DNA of 41,756 nucleotides from Psychrobacter pasteurii (GTDB lineage Bacteria; Pseudomonadota; Gammaproteobacteria; Pseudomonadales; Moraxellaceae), in NCBI RefSeq assembly GCF_900162815.1, contig NZ_FUGD01000107.1, forward strand, positions 1 through 41,756, read 5' to 3'. Made by a program: the position numbers and the translations under genes. Each line of letters begins with the position of its first letter. Positions within the stretch are counted from its first letter, which is position 1. Below the pieces are notes generated by a model. It did no database searches and was not told the origin of the DNA. It saw nothing but the letters and a program-made list of their open reading frames with translations. Below, piece after piece: positions 8,039 to 17,471 of the stretch.

Positions 8039-10399
8039 CTAATCGTAACCCCCCCACATCGTACAGTTTTGATAATACCCAGTTGTTCGTCCGCCCAAAA
8101 CCCGACTAGAAGGGTTATCAATTGACGTTGCTGTACCAGAAATATTAGTATTAGTCACTATGTTTTGGGCAACTGCCCCATCAACTAACTTCCCAACAAT
8201 ACTTGCTGTATGTGACGCTTGCGTGTCAGCAGGAGGTAAAGAAGGGTCTCCCCAATCTTTGTTATCCTTAGGAATTGTAAGAATACTGTTTATACGTTTG
8301 TAGTAACCTTCCGAGTGGATGTTTTTAGCCACCGCCAGGTAGCCATTAGCAGCACAGTAATCTAAACCTCGTCTTAATGTGATGCCACTAAAACTTACAC
8401 GATCAACTAAATCAGACTCAGTAAAGTTTTTAAGCAATTGGGATTTATCAACAATAGCGCGTAAACCATCAATATCAATATTTCCTTTATGAAAACTATT
8501 GAGTGAAAATGATGAGTATGCACCAGACGTGTTTGTTGTTTCAAATACATTTACTAATGTTAAATTCCGTATCTTCACATCCCCTTGTGGTGGCTTATTT
8601 CCTGGAGATATACTAAATGGACGTTTAGAGTTTTTAAAAGTTACATTATTAATTTCTAATCTACGCCCATTTGCACTGAATCCACAATAACTAAATTCGG
8701 TATTATTGAGGAACAAGCCACCCTCTTCTGCGAAGTCAGATATTAAATCGTGTGCATTTGAGTGGTAGCAGTACGTCTCTTTTTCCTCTTTATTCCCTAT
8801 TATCTTACAACTATTAAAAGTCCAGTGACCTATAGATGACATAATTAACGCCCACGGATATCCCTTTTTATTCGCATTAACGGCGTGTTTATGACTCGCA
8901 TCAATCGTACAATCGGTGAATACTGCTTGCCCCCAAGTACCTCCTAGTATGCCGTTTATAGCTTTAGCAAATAAACAATTAGTGAATGAGACATTTAAAA
9001 CGTGATACTGGGCATATCCAGTTGTAGGTTCAATATCTAAGCAAACCCTTGGGTTAATTCCATCATGTACGTAACCACCGCCTGTAATATCACAGTTAAC
9101 AAAACTGACATTATTTCCTGCCGCTAATGTAAGAGTGTTTCTAAACGCATCTGTAAGATTGCAGTTGACAAACTTACAACTCAAAGGGTAGTCACCAGCA
9201 TCGTTTGTCAACTCAAACGGTCTACGATATCGCAAGCATAAACAGTCAATAACAGCATTCACAGAGTCAACGTTAAGCATTCGCAATTGCGGTAAGCCGC
9301 ATACATGAAAATTGTAACTTCGCCACTCTTGTGTAGGTTTTGTTCTGGCGTGCCCATTCCCATCAACCTTTAAGTTCATGAATGTTATTTCACTAACAAA
9401 CTCTGGTTGGATATGGAATATACCGTAACCATTTTTGTCAGTCGGAGAATTATCACAATTCTTGATTAGCGAGCTAGAACCTGCTCCATAGATTACACAT
9501 GGAAAGTCAATACGTTCAAAATACCCGTAAGTTCTGTACGTCCCTTCTGGAAAATAGATAGAACCACCTCCTGCATTTCTCACGTAAATAATAGCTTTGT
9601 TTATGGCTAAACCGTCTGCTGTCTGCTGGGTTATCTTTGAAGGCTGACTTACATAATCAGAGTTGTAATTAGTATCGTATAACTCCTGTTTATCATCTCC
9701 TATTGCTCCAAACATAGTTACATCGAGCAACTGGTAACTCCTTACCCACCCATTTATAACAGTTCCACCATTATTAACACTAGATTTTGAGCTATCATAA
9801 GTAAAATAACCCCCGCCCTTTCCAAGACCTGCATGGTATGACTTAACATAAACCCGTAGTCCGTTTTTAGGATTTTTAATAGTGGATAAGTCAGCGATTG
9901 ACTCTAAGCCTTTATTTATAGTTCGCTGTGACAAAGAGCTGTCAACAACAACAAATGTATCAGCTAAAACGCCACCCTCGACTGCTGTGCTGTTGATGGC
10001 ATCGTTGGTTATATTTGTAGCAATCTGTCTAGCTATATCAGCCGAGCCAATAATAGCTGTATTAATCTGCTCAATAACATCATCATTCCAGCTATTGCGC
10101 ATCATCGCGCCTTTGTAGAACACTTTGCGGCCATAACTATCAAGGACCTTTACACTGTAAATCAACTCTTTAGCATGAGGCTCTACCATATCGCCTTTGT
10201 CGTAAAGATAACCGCCTTTGGTGTGAACTGGCTGTGCTAGCGGCTTGGTCAGCGCATCATCACTAAATAAATTAATAGGATAAAACTCGGGGTCTTTATC
10301 TTGCTCTCCAAAGTAAACAACGCCCTTATCAAGCGGGCGACCTGTACTATCGCCCATGTATAAATGCGGGGTAACGCTTAAAGGGGTGCGTAATGCCAT
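8039..10399 (-). CDS. Tailspike with P22-type head-binding domain and beta-helix
   Basis: 786 residues from the ATG at 10399 (GGAG upstream); an in-frame TTG at 10411 is rejected. Residues about 1-110 resemble the P22 gp9 head-binding domain (KGVVYFGEQDKDPEFYPINL, then a repeated Y/K-rich strand pattern). A linker about 150-230 precedes DVTMFGAIGDD and GGSIYFPEGTYR, the usual start of a pectate-lyase-type right-handed beta-helix; the repeated N-x-x-F-x-N-C pattern continues to about 640. Expected role: host polysaccharide recognition and possibly hydrolysis at the tail tip. It is flanked on both sides by double terminators. Confidence 0.88.
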   Translation of the reverse strand: MALRTPLSVTPHLYMGDSTGRPLDKGVVYFGEQDKDPEFYPINLFSDDALTKPLAQPVHTKGGYLYDKGDMVEPHAKELIYSVKVLDSYGRKVFYKGAMMRNSWNDDVIEQINTAIIGSADIARQIATNITNDAINSTAVEGGVLADTFVVVDSSLSQRTINKGLESIADLSTIKNPKNGLRVYVKSYHAGLGKGGGYFTYDSSKSSVNNGGTVINGWVRSYQLLDVTMFGAIGDDKQELYDTNYNSDYVSQPSKITQQTADGLAINKAIIYVRNAGGGSIYFPEGTYRTYGYFERIDFPCVIYGAGSSSLIKNCDNSPTDKNGYGIFHIQPEFVSEITFMNLKVDGNGHARTKPTQEWRSYNFHVCGLPQLRMLNVDSVNAVIDCLCLRYRRPFELTNDAGDYPLSCKFVNCNLTDAFRNTLTLAAGNNVSFVNCDITGGGYVHDGINPRVCLDIEPTTGYAQYHVLNVSFTNCLFAKAINGILGGTWGQAVFTDCTIDASHKHAVNANKKGYPWALIMSSIGHWTFNSCKIIGNKEEKETYCYHSNAHDLISDFAEEGGLFLNNTEFSYCGFSANGRRLEINNVTFKNSKRPFSISPGNKPPQGDVKIRNLTLVNVFETTNTSGAYSSFSLNSFHKGNIDIDGLRAIVDKSQLLKNFTESDLVDRVSFSGITLRRGLDYCAANGYLAVAKNIHSEGYYKRINSILTIPKDNKDWGDPSLPPADTQASHTASIVGKLVDGAVAQNIVTNTNISGTATSIDNPSSRVLGGRTTGYYQNCTMWGGYD

Positions 10400-10420
10400 G
10401 TTAATCTCCAAAATTTAGGC

Positions 10421-10444
10421 AAAAAAATACCCGCGCATGGCGGG
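10421..10444 (-). terminator. Terminator just before the tailspike gene
   Basis: CCCGC (10430-10434) with GCGGG (10440-10444), loop of five, then T-A-T7 on the minus strand. Its U-run ends 22 bp before the tailspike ATG. Confidence 0.78.
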
Positions 10445-10456
10445 ATTGTGGGCATT

Positions 10457-10479
10457 AAAAAACCGCCTCGATGGGCGGT
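10457..10479 (-). terminator. Terminator after the 334-residue membrane protein gene
   Basis: ACCGCC (10462-10467) with GGCGGT (10474-10479), 6-nt loop, followed by T-run on the minus strand. First of a tandem pair. Confidence 0.85.
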
Positions 10480-10514
10480 GTTTGTTGATGTGGTTGAGGT
10501 TCAGATATTACTGG

Positions 10515-11519
10515 TTATTCACTATCATGTTCCAAAATATCGGATTCAGGAGTTGGAACCACGTAAGGGTTATCGATAATAACTTCGGGCGCTGGTGTTG
10601 GTCTTGCGCTTGAGTAATCAGGACGCGGCGTGGCGCCTAGCGCATCTATGCTCAATCGCAGGTTTTCATCTCTTTTATCCATATCTTTAAGTCTTTTGTC
10701 CCTCATAGCTTTGGTTATTCTAGGTATATCAGAATCGGTATCCAAGCCAAACTCCCTCCCTACTACATAAACAGGATTTGGTGAGCCGCTAATATCATAA
10801 CCTGTAATCATATAGTTGAGAGTCCCTTTGAAATTCTCATTTGCAAGCAACTCTTTCATAATAGATTTGTCAGAAAGCCCTTTATCCTTTAGCTCTTGGA
10901 TTACTTTCTCAACTTGGGACCTAGATATAACTTTTGGTTTTGTTAGATAGTGTTTTTTTCTTAAGTTGTACTCCTCAGGAGTTAGCTTCCCTAGTTTTTT
11001 ATCGCAATCCAGCTCTTTCAATGTGATCCTTAGTCGCTCCTCATCGCTTAAATTATTCCAAGGAGTGATATCTTCTCTCAACTTGTTAGCGCGATCTACA
11101 ACAGTATAACCTGCATCAAAATAGAAGTCGTTAACATCAATCTGCTTTAACTTGATGTAACTTGGAATGCATTTCTCTAAGTGCTCAAGGTGATCATCAA
11201 TATAAATATCGTCGTTTCGATAAATCAAATCAACAAAGTCACTCGCAGCTGTATTTATGAGCGTTGAATTGGATTCTAAGAAAACTTTTTCGGCTTTTCT
11301 TCTTTTCTCCTGATTGTAATAATTGACAGCACTAGCAAAAGTTATTATCAGGATGACCAGTAACAATAAAACCCAAAAAACCTTGTAAATATACCAAATT
11401 GCAGGTGCTTTAATCTTTAGGTATTGACCAAACCGCCAAAGGCTTTTTGCCAAATAGCCCAGCAGCACTAAAGCTAGGATGCCGGCAACAACTCCGATGA
11501 TTAATAGTAAATACTCCAT
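10515..11519 (-). CDS. Membrane protein of unknown function, P22 sieA position (moron)
   Basis: 334 residues. Two hydrophobic segments near the N-terminus (about 3-26 and 44-66, the second LLLLVILIITFASA) are followed by a long charged, largely soluble region and a proline-rich tail (about 300-325). No family recognised. It sits between the last ejection-protein gene and the tailspike, the place where P22 carries its immI/sieA genes. It has a candidate promoter of its own upstream and a double terminator downstream, the layout of a lysogenically expressed moron. A role in superinfection exclusion is inferred from position only; there is no visible similarity to SieA, which is much shorter. 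Confidence 0.7.
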   Translation of the reverse strand: MEYLLLIIGVVAGILALVLLGYLAKSLWRFGQYLKIKAPAIWYIYKVFWVLLLLVILIITFASAVNYYNQEKRRKAEKVFLESNSTLINTAASDFVDLIYRNDDIYIDDHLEHLEKCIPSYIKLKQIDVNDFYFDAGYTVVDRANKLREDITPWNNLSDEERLRITLKELDCDKKLGKLTPEEYNLRKKHYLTKPKVISRSQVEKVIQELKDKGLSDKSIMKELLANENFKGTLNYMITGYDISGSPNPVYVVGREFGLDTDSDIPRITKAMRDKRLKDMDKRDENLRLSIDALGATPRPDYSSARPTPAPEVIIDNPYVVPTPESDILEHDSE

Positions 11520-11606
11520 ACTTCGACCTTTAAAAAGTGGATAGCACTAGTTATTTTTCTAACGCTATCATATTCCCGATGTTTATCTCATTACAGAATA
11601 TTTACT

Positions 11607-11634
11607 ATAATACCCATTAAAGCAATATAACCAA
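11607..11634 (-). promoter_or_regulatory. Candidate promoter for the 334-residue membrane protein
   Basis: On the minus strand TTGGTT (11634-11629), 16-bp spacer, TATTAT (11612-11607), in the only sizeable gap (about 130 bp) of this part of the late operon. Confidence 0.4.
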
Positions 11635-11652
11635 AACTACAGGATACAGCAA

Positions 11653-13839
11653 TTAGAAAGACTGTAGCGACTTGCTATCCTGCTCGCTTACTCTGGTGCC
11701 TGCTACACGTTCGGCAGTGTCACGACCCTTTTTCGAGCCTGACGACGATGCGAGTTTAGTAGCAATTTTCATGATGTTGTCAAACGCTGCCTTTTGCGTA
11801 GGTGGCAACTCGCTGGCTGCTAACAATAGGTTTTTTCCTGCGCGAGTGGTTAGTAGGGTCTTAGCAAGGAATGCGATACCTGCACCCGTTGCAGCGGTTG
11901 TTGGACTAGCAATAGCGGTCGCTGCAATACCAATATCAGTCGCTCGCACACCAGTGGGCGGATTCATTTTAAACGAACCTGCGCGTTCAACGTGACGCAT
12001 AAGCTTCACAAAACCATCCATTTCTTTTTTGGCTTCACCGGTAAATATTTTACTGTAAGGCTCTGATAGCCTTTCAAATTCACCGGCAAACTTAGCAGGA
12101 CTAAAGGATTCGCTTGTTTCATGCCACGCCTTATCCATCGCCTTCTCTGCCATGCGTAAGCGCAATGCATCACGACCTTTTGGATCTAAGCTACCTACTA
12201 ATATTTGCGCATTATCGCCTTTACCAGCCTTTGAGAATTTATCGTATATTTCATCAGGTTTGTTTGTCTTAATGGCTGATTCAATAGACTTGTCTGTATT
12301 GGCGATGGCTTTAGCGTAGAACTTGTCCGCCTTATTGTACGCCTCTTTAACCTTCCCTCCTGATGTGGCGGCGAAATTATCAAGGTCTTTAGTAACCGCT
12401 TGTCTTGCATTGCTAAACACGCTTGACGCGAAGTTATCCGCTTTACCTGTTGGGTTGCCATACTCGTCGGCTAGATTGCCAAGTTTAGATCGTAACTCAC
12501 GAATATTCTTGAATGTCAGCGGCCTTGCTACATCATCAAGGTTTTCAAGCATTTCGGACACCTCCCTAACCACTACCTTGTTAGGTGATATTGAAGAATT
12601 TTGCTCGTCAAGCACCTTTGTTAAAGCGGCTCTTGTGTTTGATACATCGACAATATCATTACCTGTTTTTTCAACTTCCTTGGCCACGTTGCTATATAGG
12701 TTTTTTGCTATCTGCTTTTTACGCCATTTCGTAACCTCTAGGCTCGCTTGAATAACTTTGTCACTATCATCGCCTGCATTGTTGATAACGCCTAAAACGC
12801 GCTTAGCGTTAGGGTCGCCCGCATTGGCTGCCTTCTCAATCTTAGCGACGGCTTTAAAGTCAGTAGCATTCATTGTGTCTTTTAATTTCTTAACAACCTT
12901 TTTAGATGCTTTTTCGGTTGCTTTTGCCTGACCTTCCATAAATTTGCTGTTACCGACTACGGGCAAGCGATTTAGATGGGATTCAGTATTCTGAAGAACA
13001 CCTTTTCCTACTAGATCCCCTGGCGATGTCGGTACGTTATACTTTTTACCCAAATTATCGACTTCTTGGTATTTAGGTTTAAGTTTACCAGTTTTGACGT
13101 TTGCAGCTTTACCGGCGACCTTTGATAGACCTGCACCGACCACTTCGCCACCTAGTTGCCCTACACCCGCACCCAATGCGCCCAAACCCATTTTATATAG
13201 GCGTTCTTCGTTGTTGTCCGCTCTACCTAAAGCCGCAACACCTGCGCCTCTTACCCCTTGTTCTACTGCTCTTGCAGTTCTTGTGGCACCCCCTGCACCA
13301 ACCATATAAAGCGGCAATGTCGCAGCTATTTCTGTGCCTCCTTTTACCCAGTCGCCACCAGTGCGATTAGCAGCAAGACGAGACCTATCTGCTCGCGCGT
13401 TAAGCTCATCGTTGGCCGCATTGGTTCTTGCTAACGCATTCGTATCAATATTGGTGCCAAAGACTTTATTGATACCTTTGCCAAGCCCGTCTGCTACCAT
13501 ATCGTTGAGCTGAAACAAGCCCACGGTCGAGTTAGCAAGACCGGCTTTGGCACTAGCTGCATAAGACTTAGCTTTGTCGAGAACGGTTGCGTTTTTATTG
13601 GCTGAGCCTTGCTGCGAGTTGCCTTTCACTTGTGTAATATCTAAGCCGAAAAACCTGGCAGCTTCTTCTCTGGCGTCAGGTGACTCGTTATCTTCATAAC
13701 GACTAATCAAGGTGCGTACATTATTACCTAGACCGTCTTTGCGTCTTACAAACTCGTCAAAAATTTGCTTGTCAGTCATGCCGGTGGCACGCTTAGCCTT
13801 GATTACTCTAACGACTTTTTCTTTTGGTATCTTTGCCAT
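11653..13839 (-). CDS. DNA ejection / internal virion protein (P22 gp16 position)
   Basis: 728 residues from the ATG at 13839 (AGGTGAT upstream); a GTG at 13863 is possible. The N-terminal part (about 1-60) has a small helical, HTH-like character. The middle (about 85-240) is Ala/Gly-rich with stretches that could insert into membrane, and a second Ala/Thr-rich hydrophobic stretch is near 630-670. Large, helical, Ala-rich proteins as the third gene of the gp7-gp20-gp16 block form the trans-envelope DNA channel in P22-like phages. Identification rests on position and composition rather than clear sequence similarity. Confidence 0.62.
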   Translation of the reverse strand: MAKIPKEKVVRVIKAKRATGMTDKQIFDEFVRRKDGLGNNVRTLISRYEDNESPDAREEAARFFGLDITQVKGNSQQGSANKNATVLDKAKSYAASAKAGLANSTVGLFQLNDMVADGLGKGINKVFGTNIDTNALARTNAANDELNARADRSRLAANRTGGDWVKGGTEIAATLPLYMVGAGGATRTARAVEQGVRGAGVAALGRADNNEERLYKMGLGALGAGVGQLGGEVVGAGLSKVAGKAANVKTGKLKPKYQEVDNLGKKYNVPTSPGDLVGKGVLQNTESHLNRLPVVGNSKFMEGQAKATEKASKKVVKKLKDTMNATDFKAVAKIEKAANAGDPNAKRVLGVINNAGDDSDKVIQASLEVTKWRKKQIAKNLYSNVAKEVEKTGNDIVDVSNTRAALTKVLDEQNSSISPNKVVVREVSEMLENLDDVARPLTFKNIRELRSKLGNLADEYGNPTGKADNFASSVFSNARQAVTKDLDNFAATSGGKVKEAYNKADKFYAKAIANTDKSIESAIKTNKPDEIYDKFSKAGKGDNAQILVGSLDPKGRDALRLRMAEKAMDKAWHETSESFSPAKFAGEFERLSEPYSKIFTGEAKKEMDGFVKLMRHVERAGSFKMNPPTGVRATDIGIAATAIASPTTAATGAGIAFLAKTLLTTRAGKNLLLAASELPPTQKAAFDNIMKIATKLASSSGSKKGRDTAERVAGTRVSEQDSKSLQSF

Positions 13840-13850
13840 AGTATCACCTG

Positions 13851-14783
13851 TTAGGTTTGCCACTCTTGCGGTTCAAGCTCTGGCATTGCTGTTTGTTGTA
13901 CTGTCTGTAATTGCTCGGGAGGCATAAATTCAGGCGGTTTAAACGCCGGCGCTTTAAACTCTTGCTCTAGCGGCTCGCTATTCCATTCAGGCGGTTTAAA
14001 TCCTGTTGGCTGTATATCGCTAGGCGGATTAATATCACCGCCTGTCTGCCACTTGGGAGGATTAAACGATGGTGCAACTGGTGCGCCTTTAAGTGCTTCC
14101 GGTGATTGCCATGATGGGGCTGTAAAAGTAGGTTTAGCAACTTTTAATTCCGATGCAGGTCTAAAAGATGGTGCTTGAAATGTTGGCTGCTGCGCTTGAG
14201 CCTGATAGTTAGTTTTACCGCCTAACATACCGGCAAGCGTGTTTAAATGACCCCTGCGCCTATTATCGTGTTTTCTCCAGTCAAACGCTGTACGACCACC
14301 GCCCTTCGCTTTAATAGTGTCTTGACCATAAGCCCATACGATGTAATGCTTGCCAAGCTCTCTAGCGTAAACATCTGGATTTGCATTTGGGTTGTTCCAA
14401 AAGTTTTTAAGCTTACCTGCATAACGAGGGCTCTTCATTTCTCTAACGCTAAATGCCGCCTGTGCGTTGAGATTGGCTTGATTTTGAGCCATGACGCCAT
14501 TTTTCATGACGCCATTTTTAACCAAGTAATCCTCAAGCATTTTGTCACGCCCTTGATTCCATGACAGCATACCAAGATTGCGAATTGGCTTGCCGCCTTT
14601 AGTTGCAGCAGGGTCGGTATGATTGCCAAACAATGTGCCAGCACTAAAGCTGTTCTCGCGCCCTACCTCAGCCGTCACCGCTAACGCCTGATTATGTGAC
14701 AACCCTGCGTTGCGATAAGCCTTGTAAACCGCCACATTAAGCGGCGTACCGTCCGGTAACTTACTACCTTTATATGCTGCCAT
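13851..14783 (-). CDS. Virion lysozyme-like protein with proline/aromatic repeat tail
   Basis: 310 residues. Residues about 17-125 look like a lysozyme-type murein-cleaving domain: GLSHNQALAVTAEVGREN with E43 (or E39) as candidate catalytic acid, then FGNHTDP and LGMLSWNQGR. The C-terminal 110 residues are about eight degenerate repeats of aromatic-x-x-P-x-aromatic (for example PTFTAPSW, PSFNPPKW, TGFKPPEW, PAFKPPEF). It lies inside the ejection-protein block, so it probably opens the cell wall for DNA entry rather than for lysis. Overlaps or abuts its neighbours, with GGTGAT ribosome binding sites. Confidence 0.68.
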   Translation of the reverse strand: MAAYKGSKLPDGTPLNVAVYKAYRNAGLSHNQALAVTAEVGRENSFSAGTLFGNHTDPAATKGGKPIRNLGMLSWNQGRDKMLEDYLVKNGVMKNGVMAQNQANLNAQAAFSVREMKSPRYAGKLKNFWNNPNANPDVYARELGKHYIVWAYGQDTIKAKGGGRTAFDWRKHDNRRRGHLNTLAGMLGGKTNYQAQAQQPTFQAPSFRPASELKVAKPTFTAPSWQSPEALKGAPVAPSFNPPKWQTGGDINPPSDIQPTGFKPPEWNSEPLEQEFKAPAFKPPEFMPPEQLQTVQQTAMPELEPQEWQT

Positions 14784-14793
14784 AGATCACCAC

Positions 14794-16431
14794 CTAAAAT
14801 AAATCATTGGTTTTTACAGGTTTATTTTTCTTAGCTGCTTCACCTTTTGGACCCGCATTAGACAGCATAGTGTTAGTCACCTGCCTACGGTTAGCAGCTT
14901 TCTGCTTAATAACCGCCTCGCTGTCGCCGATTTGCGGGAAGTATTGTTTATCAGCGCTTTCAAATTCATCTTTACCAATAGCTGCACCCGATTCTTTACG
15001 TAGTACGGCATTAATGAAGTTGCGCTTAGCTTGCTCATACTTCTTGAAGTCCTCTGAGCCGGCTTTAGGGATTACTCTTGCCAATAGGTTACCGCCTTTA
15101 ATATCCCAAGTGTCGTTTTTTGCCTCTAAGTTTTCTAGTATCTTATTGGCTGTCTGCATACGCTTGCCGTACATTAGTGCGTTTGCCTGCGATTCATTTA
15201 GCGGCTTATCAGCAACACTTGGTTTGGATATCATCGGCTTACCGTTGGTGTCTAAGACGGGCTTCCACTGCCCTTGTTTGTTAAAAAGCAGAACTCGACC
15301 ATCAGGCATAACCTTTTGCGTAAATTCATTGCTGCTTAACTGAGCTTTTTGTTCTGCCAAATATGCTTGCAGCTCCCTTGATTGTCTTGCGGTTTCAGCT
15401 TGCATGTCTACACCGTATCGTGCGGTCTCCGCCTGAATTCCGGCCCTGTTTGTGGCTGAATCTTGCGAGTAGGTATTACGATCAGTTTCGGCATTTTCTT
15501 TGTAGATAGTTTCGGGGTTGATGCCTTTGGTCATTGTTCCAAGTGTGCTAACTCCGCCTGTCTGTGGGTCGAACGTATTAACAGTGATACCGTCGCCTAC
15601 ATCAATGTATTTAACATCAGGCAATAACTTATCAATAATATCAGGATTGCCGCGCGCCAACCGTCTAAGCGTTGCCACTGCTTCCTCGCCGTCACCTGAT
15701 ACAGATTCAAGCAAGCTATTATATTTCTCTGGTGTAATTAACCCTGAATCATAAGCCGTGTCTATCATTTCCATAAATGTGTTGGGGTCGTCTGTCAGTG
15801 CAGCGGTAGAGATTAGCTTATTAACGCCACCTGCTGCATTAACACGATCAACCATCGTTTTGGCTTGCGTTGCTGCTCTATCGACTGGCGCGGCGTCTTC
15901 TGCAATATCAGCATCAACAAAAGATTTATAGCCGGACACCGCTTTATCACCCGCTAACACTGCATAATTCATCTGCATTGCTCTCTTTGCACCTTGCGGG
16001 TCCCGAGCCATCCATGCTGCCATTTGCGAGTATTCTTCTGCTTTTTCTTCATTGCCTGCGTCACGATAAGCGTTTGCTTTATCGCGCATATTTTGGACAG
16101 CAATATCAGGACGGTCGCTGCTCAATGCCGATATAGACGTACTCATATCATAGAGCAGGGCTTGTTGTTCTTTTTGCTCAAGCGCATCGTAGTAGTCTTT
16201 TGCGCCTTTAGTGTATTCAGGAAATTGCGCTACTATTCTAGCGATAGCGCTTTTATCATTCCAATCAATCGTTTCAAGCGCCTGTTGCGCTGCAATCTTA
16301 CGCGCCTGTTCTGCTTGTTGGGATTTGAGTAGGTCGCTATTTTGGCGTAGCGTTTGACCTTGACTGTAAGCACCTAAGATATTATCAAAAGGGCTTGCCA
16401 TGCCTTGTAAGTAACTTTGTGCTAGTTGCAT
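14794..16431 (-). CDS. DNA ejection protein (P22 gp20-like position)
   Basis: 545 residues, rich in Gln/Ala/Glu and mostly helical by eye. The N-terminal region (about 20-75) and the stretch AGIQAETARYGVDMQAETARQSRELQ region near 330-360 have coiled-coil character. No catalytic motif. The start codon overlaps the preceding gene's stop, and the gene is second in the three-gene ejection block, as gp20 is in P22. Function (DNA transfer across the envelope) is by analogy. Confidence 0.65.
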   Translation of the reverse strand: MQLAQSYLQGMASPFDNILGAYSQGQTLRQNSDLLKSQQAEQARKIAAQQALETIDWNDKSAIARIVAQFPEYTKGAKDYYDALEQKEQQALLYDMSTSISALSSDRPDIAVQNMRDKANAYRDAGNEEKAEEYSQMAAWMARDPQGAKRAMQMNYAVLAGDKAVSGYKSFVDADIAEDAAPVDRAATQAKTMVDRVNAAGGVNKLISTAALTDDPNTFMEMIDTAYDSGLITPEKYNSLLESVSGDGEEAVATLRRLARGNPDIIDKLLPDVKYIDVGDGITVNTFDPQTGGVSTLGTMTKGINPETIYKENAETDRNTYSQDSATNRAGIQAETARYGVDMQAETARQSRELQAYLAEQKAQLSSNEFTQKVMPDGRVLLFNKQGQWKPVLDTNGKPMISKPSVADKPLNESQANALMYGKRMQTANKILENLEAKNDTWDIKGGNLLARVIPKAGSEDFKKYEQAKRNFINAVLRKESGAAIGKDEFESADKQYFPQIGDSEAVIKQKAANRRQVTNTMLSNAGPKGEAAKKNKPVKTNDLF

Positions 16432-17039
16432 TAGAAGAACCCCTTAAATCCTGCTAGTCCAAAACCAGTGTTCAGTACGCCGCCTAGCAATCCACTATTA
16501 ACCTGACCTTTAGCTAACTGATACCCTGCTTGAGCCTGACCAATATCTTGATAGCCTTGCGCAATGTTATTACCAAACTGTAAGGCATTACCACCAAGAC
16601 CTGCTGCTGCGCTTTGACCATTACTAGCCACGCCTGATAGGTTTTGTAATTGCTGATTGACGTTATTAAATAACATATTCGAGCGATTATCTGCCAAGGC
16701 TTCCTGGAAGTTTCCGCCGCGCAATCCACCAGTCGCTGCTGCGTTTTGTAATAGCGCGTTTTCTGCTTGCTGATATTGCGATTTAAAGAATGGGCTGTTT
16801 TCAATGTTTCTGATAGCGACTTGTTGCTTATCAAAGCCGTTTAATCCTAGTAAGTCTTGCTGACCGCTCAGCCCTTGCCGCCCTGCTTGGACATAAGGGT
16901 TCATGAGCTGTTGCATAATATCAAACTGGCGGCGCTGTTCCTCCATGCCTTGCTGTGTTGCTTGCTGCTGCGCTTTACTGGCGTTCTTTGCGGCTGTTTT
17001 ACCCGTTATACTGTCAAAACCTTTTTTAATAAATCCCAT
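16431..17039 (-). CDS. DNA ejection protein (P22 gp7-like)
   Basis: 202 residues: N-terminal helical part (MGFIKKGFDSITG, then Ala/Gln-rich helix to about 45), NPYVQAGRQGL, then RNIENSPFFKSQYQQAENAL and an Ala/Gly/Asn-rich C-terminal half with GGLRGG and LGG turns ending in a hydrophobic GFGLAGFKGFF. This pattern is common in phage structural proteins annotated as gp7-type DNA transfer proteins. First gene of the ejection block. Confidence 0.7.
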   Translation of the reverse strand: MGFIKKGFDSITGKTAAKNASKAQQQATQQGMEEQRRQFDIMQQLMNPYVQAGRQGLSGQQDLLGLNGFDKQQVAIRNIENSPFFKSQYQQAENALLQNAAATGGLRGGNFQEALADNRSNMLFNNVNQQLQNLSGVASNGQSAAAGLGGNALQFGNNIAQGYQDIGQAQAGYQLAKGQVNSGLLGGVLNTGFGLAGFKGFF

Positions 17040-17040
17040 G

Positions 17041-17466
17041 TCACACCTCGCAATAAAATAGCCGTTCTAGTGGCTTAAATTTGTTTTTGATTAAAAAGCT
17101 ATCAATCGGTGAAGTATCACGGCTTGACGCATACCAAAAATTTACGCCAATCTCTTTTAAATGCGAGCGTATGTCATCGATAAACTCTGAGCTATTACCG
17201 CGATATTCAGGCTTAACCCATAACACATCTGTTTGAGCATCAAGCAAGGCTTCGTTACGCATAGATGTAGAAACGAATATCAAGGCCACTCCTTTGATAA
17301 CATCGCCATCAAACCATAGCATTGGCTTTAATACCCCTGCCTCATCAATGTTGATGTAATATTGAATCGGTATCTCAACCGGCTGCGGCTCAAGATGCAG
17401 CATATCAAGCATCATTGCTGTAATTTCCGTCTGATATTCTGCGAATTTAACCTGCCTGACTGCCAT
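17041..17466 (-). CDS. GNAT-fold acetyltransferase-like protein (P22 gp14 position)
   Basis: 141 residues with a GNAT-like order: strand with GVALIFVSTS, then VLWVKPEYRGN (acetyl-CoA-binding strand-turn-helix), a helix, NFWYASSRDTS, and FLIKNKFKPLERLFYCEV, the typical end of the fold. The canonical R/Q-x-x-G-x-A/G loop is only partly kept. It lies between the tail genes and the ejection block, where P22 has gene 14. Whether it acetylates anything is unknown. Confidence 0.6.
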   Translation of the reverse strand: MAVRQVKFAEYQTEITAMMLDMLHLEPQPVEIPIQYYINIDEAGVLKPMLWFDGDVIKGVALIFVSTSMRNEALLDAQTDVLWVKPEYRGNSSEFIDDIRSHLKEIGVNFWYASSRDTSPIDSFLIKNKFKPLERLFYCEV

Positions 17467-17471
17467 GGCAA

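Noticed and set aside
7875..8057. N-terminal extension of the holin frame up to 8057
   Set aside because: It runs through two intrinsic terminators and lacks a ribosome binding site; the ATG at 7874 has a good AGGAG.
13094..13370. Pro/Leu-rich + frames opposite the ejection-protein gene
   Set aside because: Antisense to Gly/Ala-rich coding sequence, no start signal.
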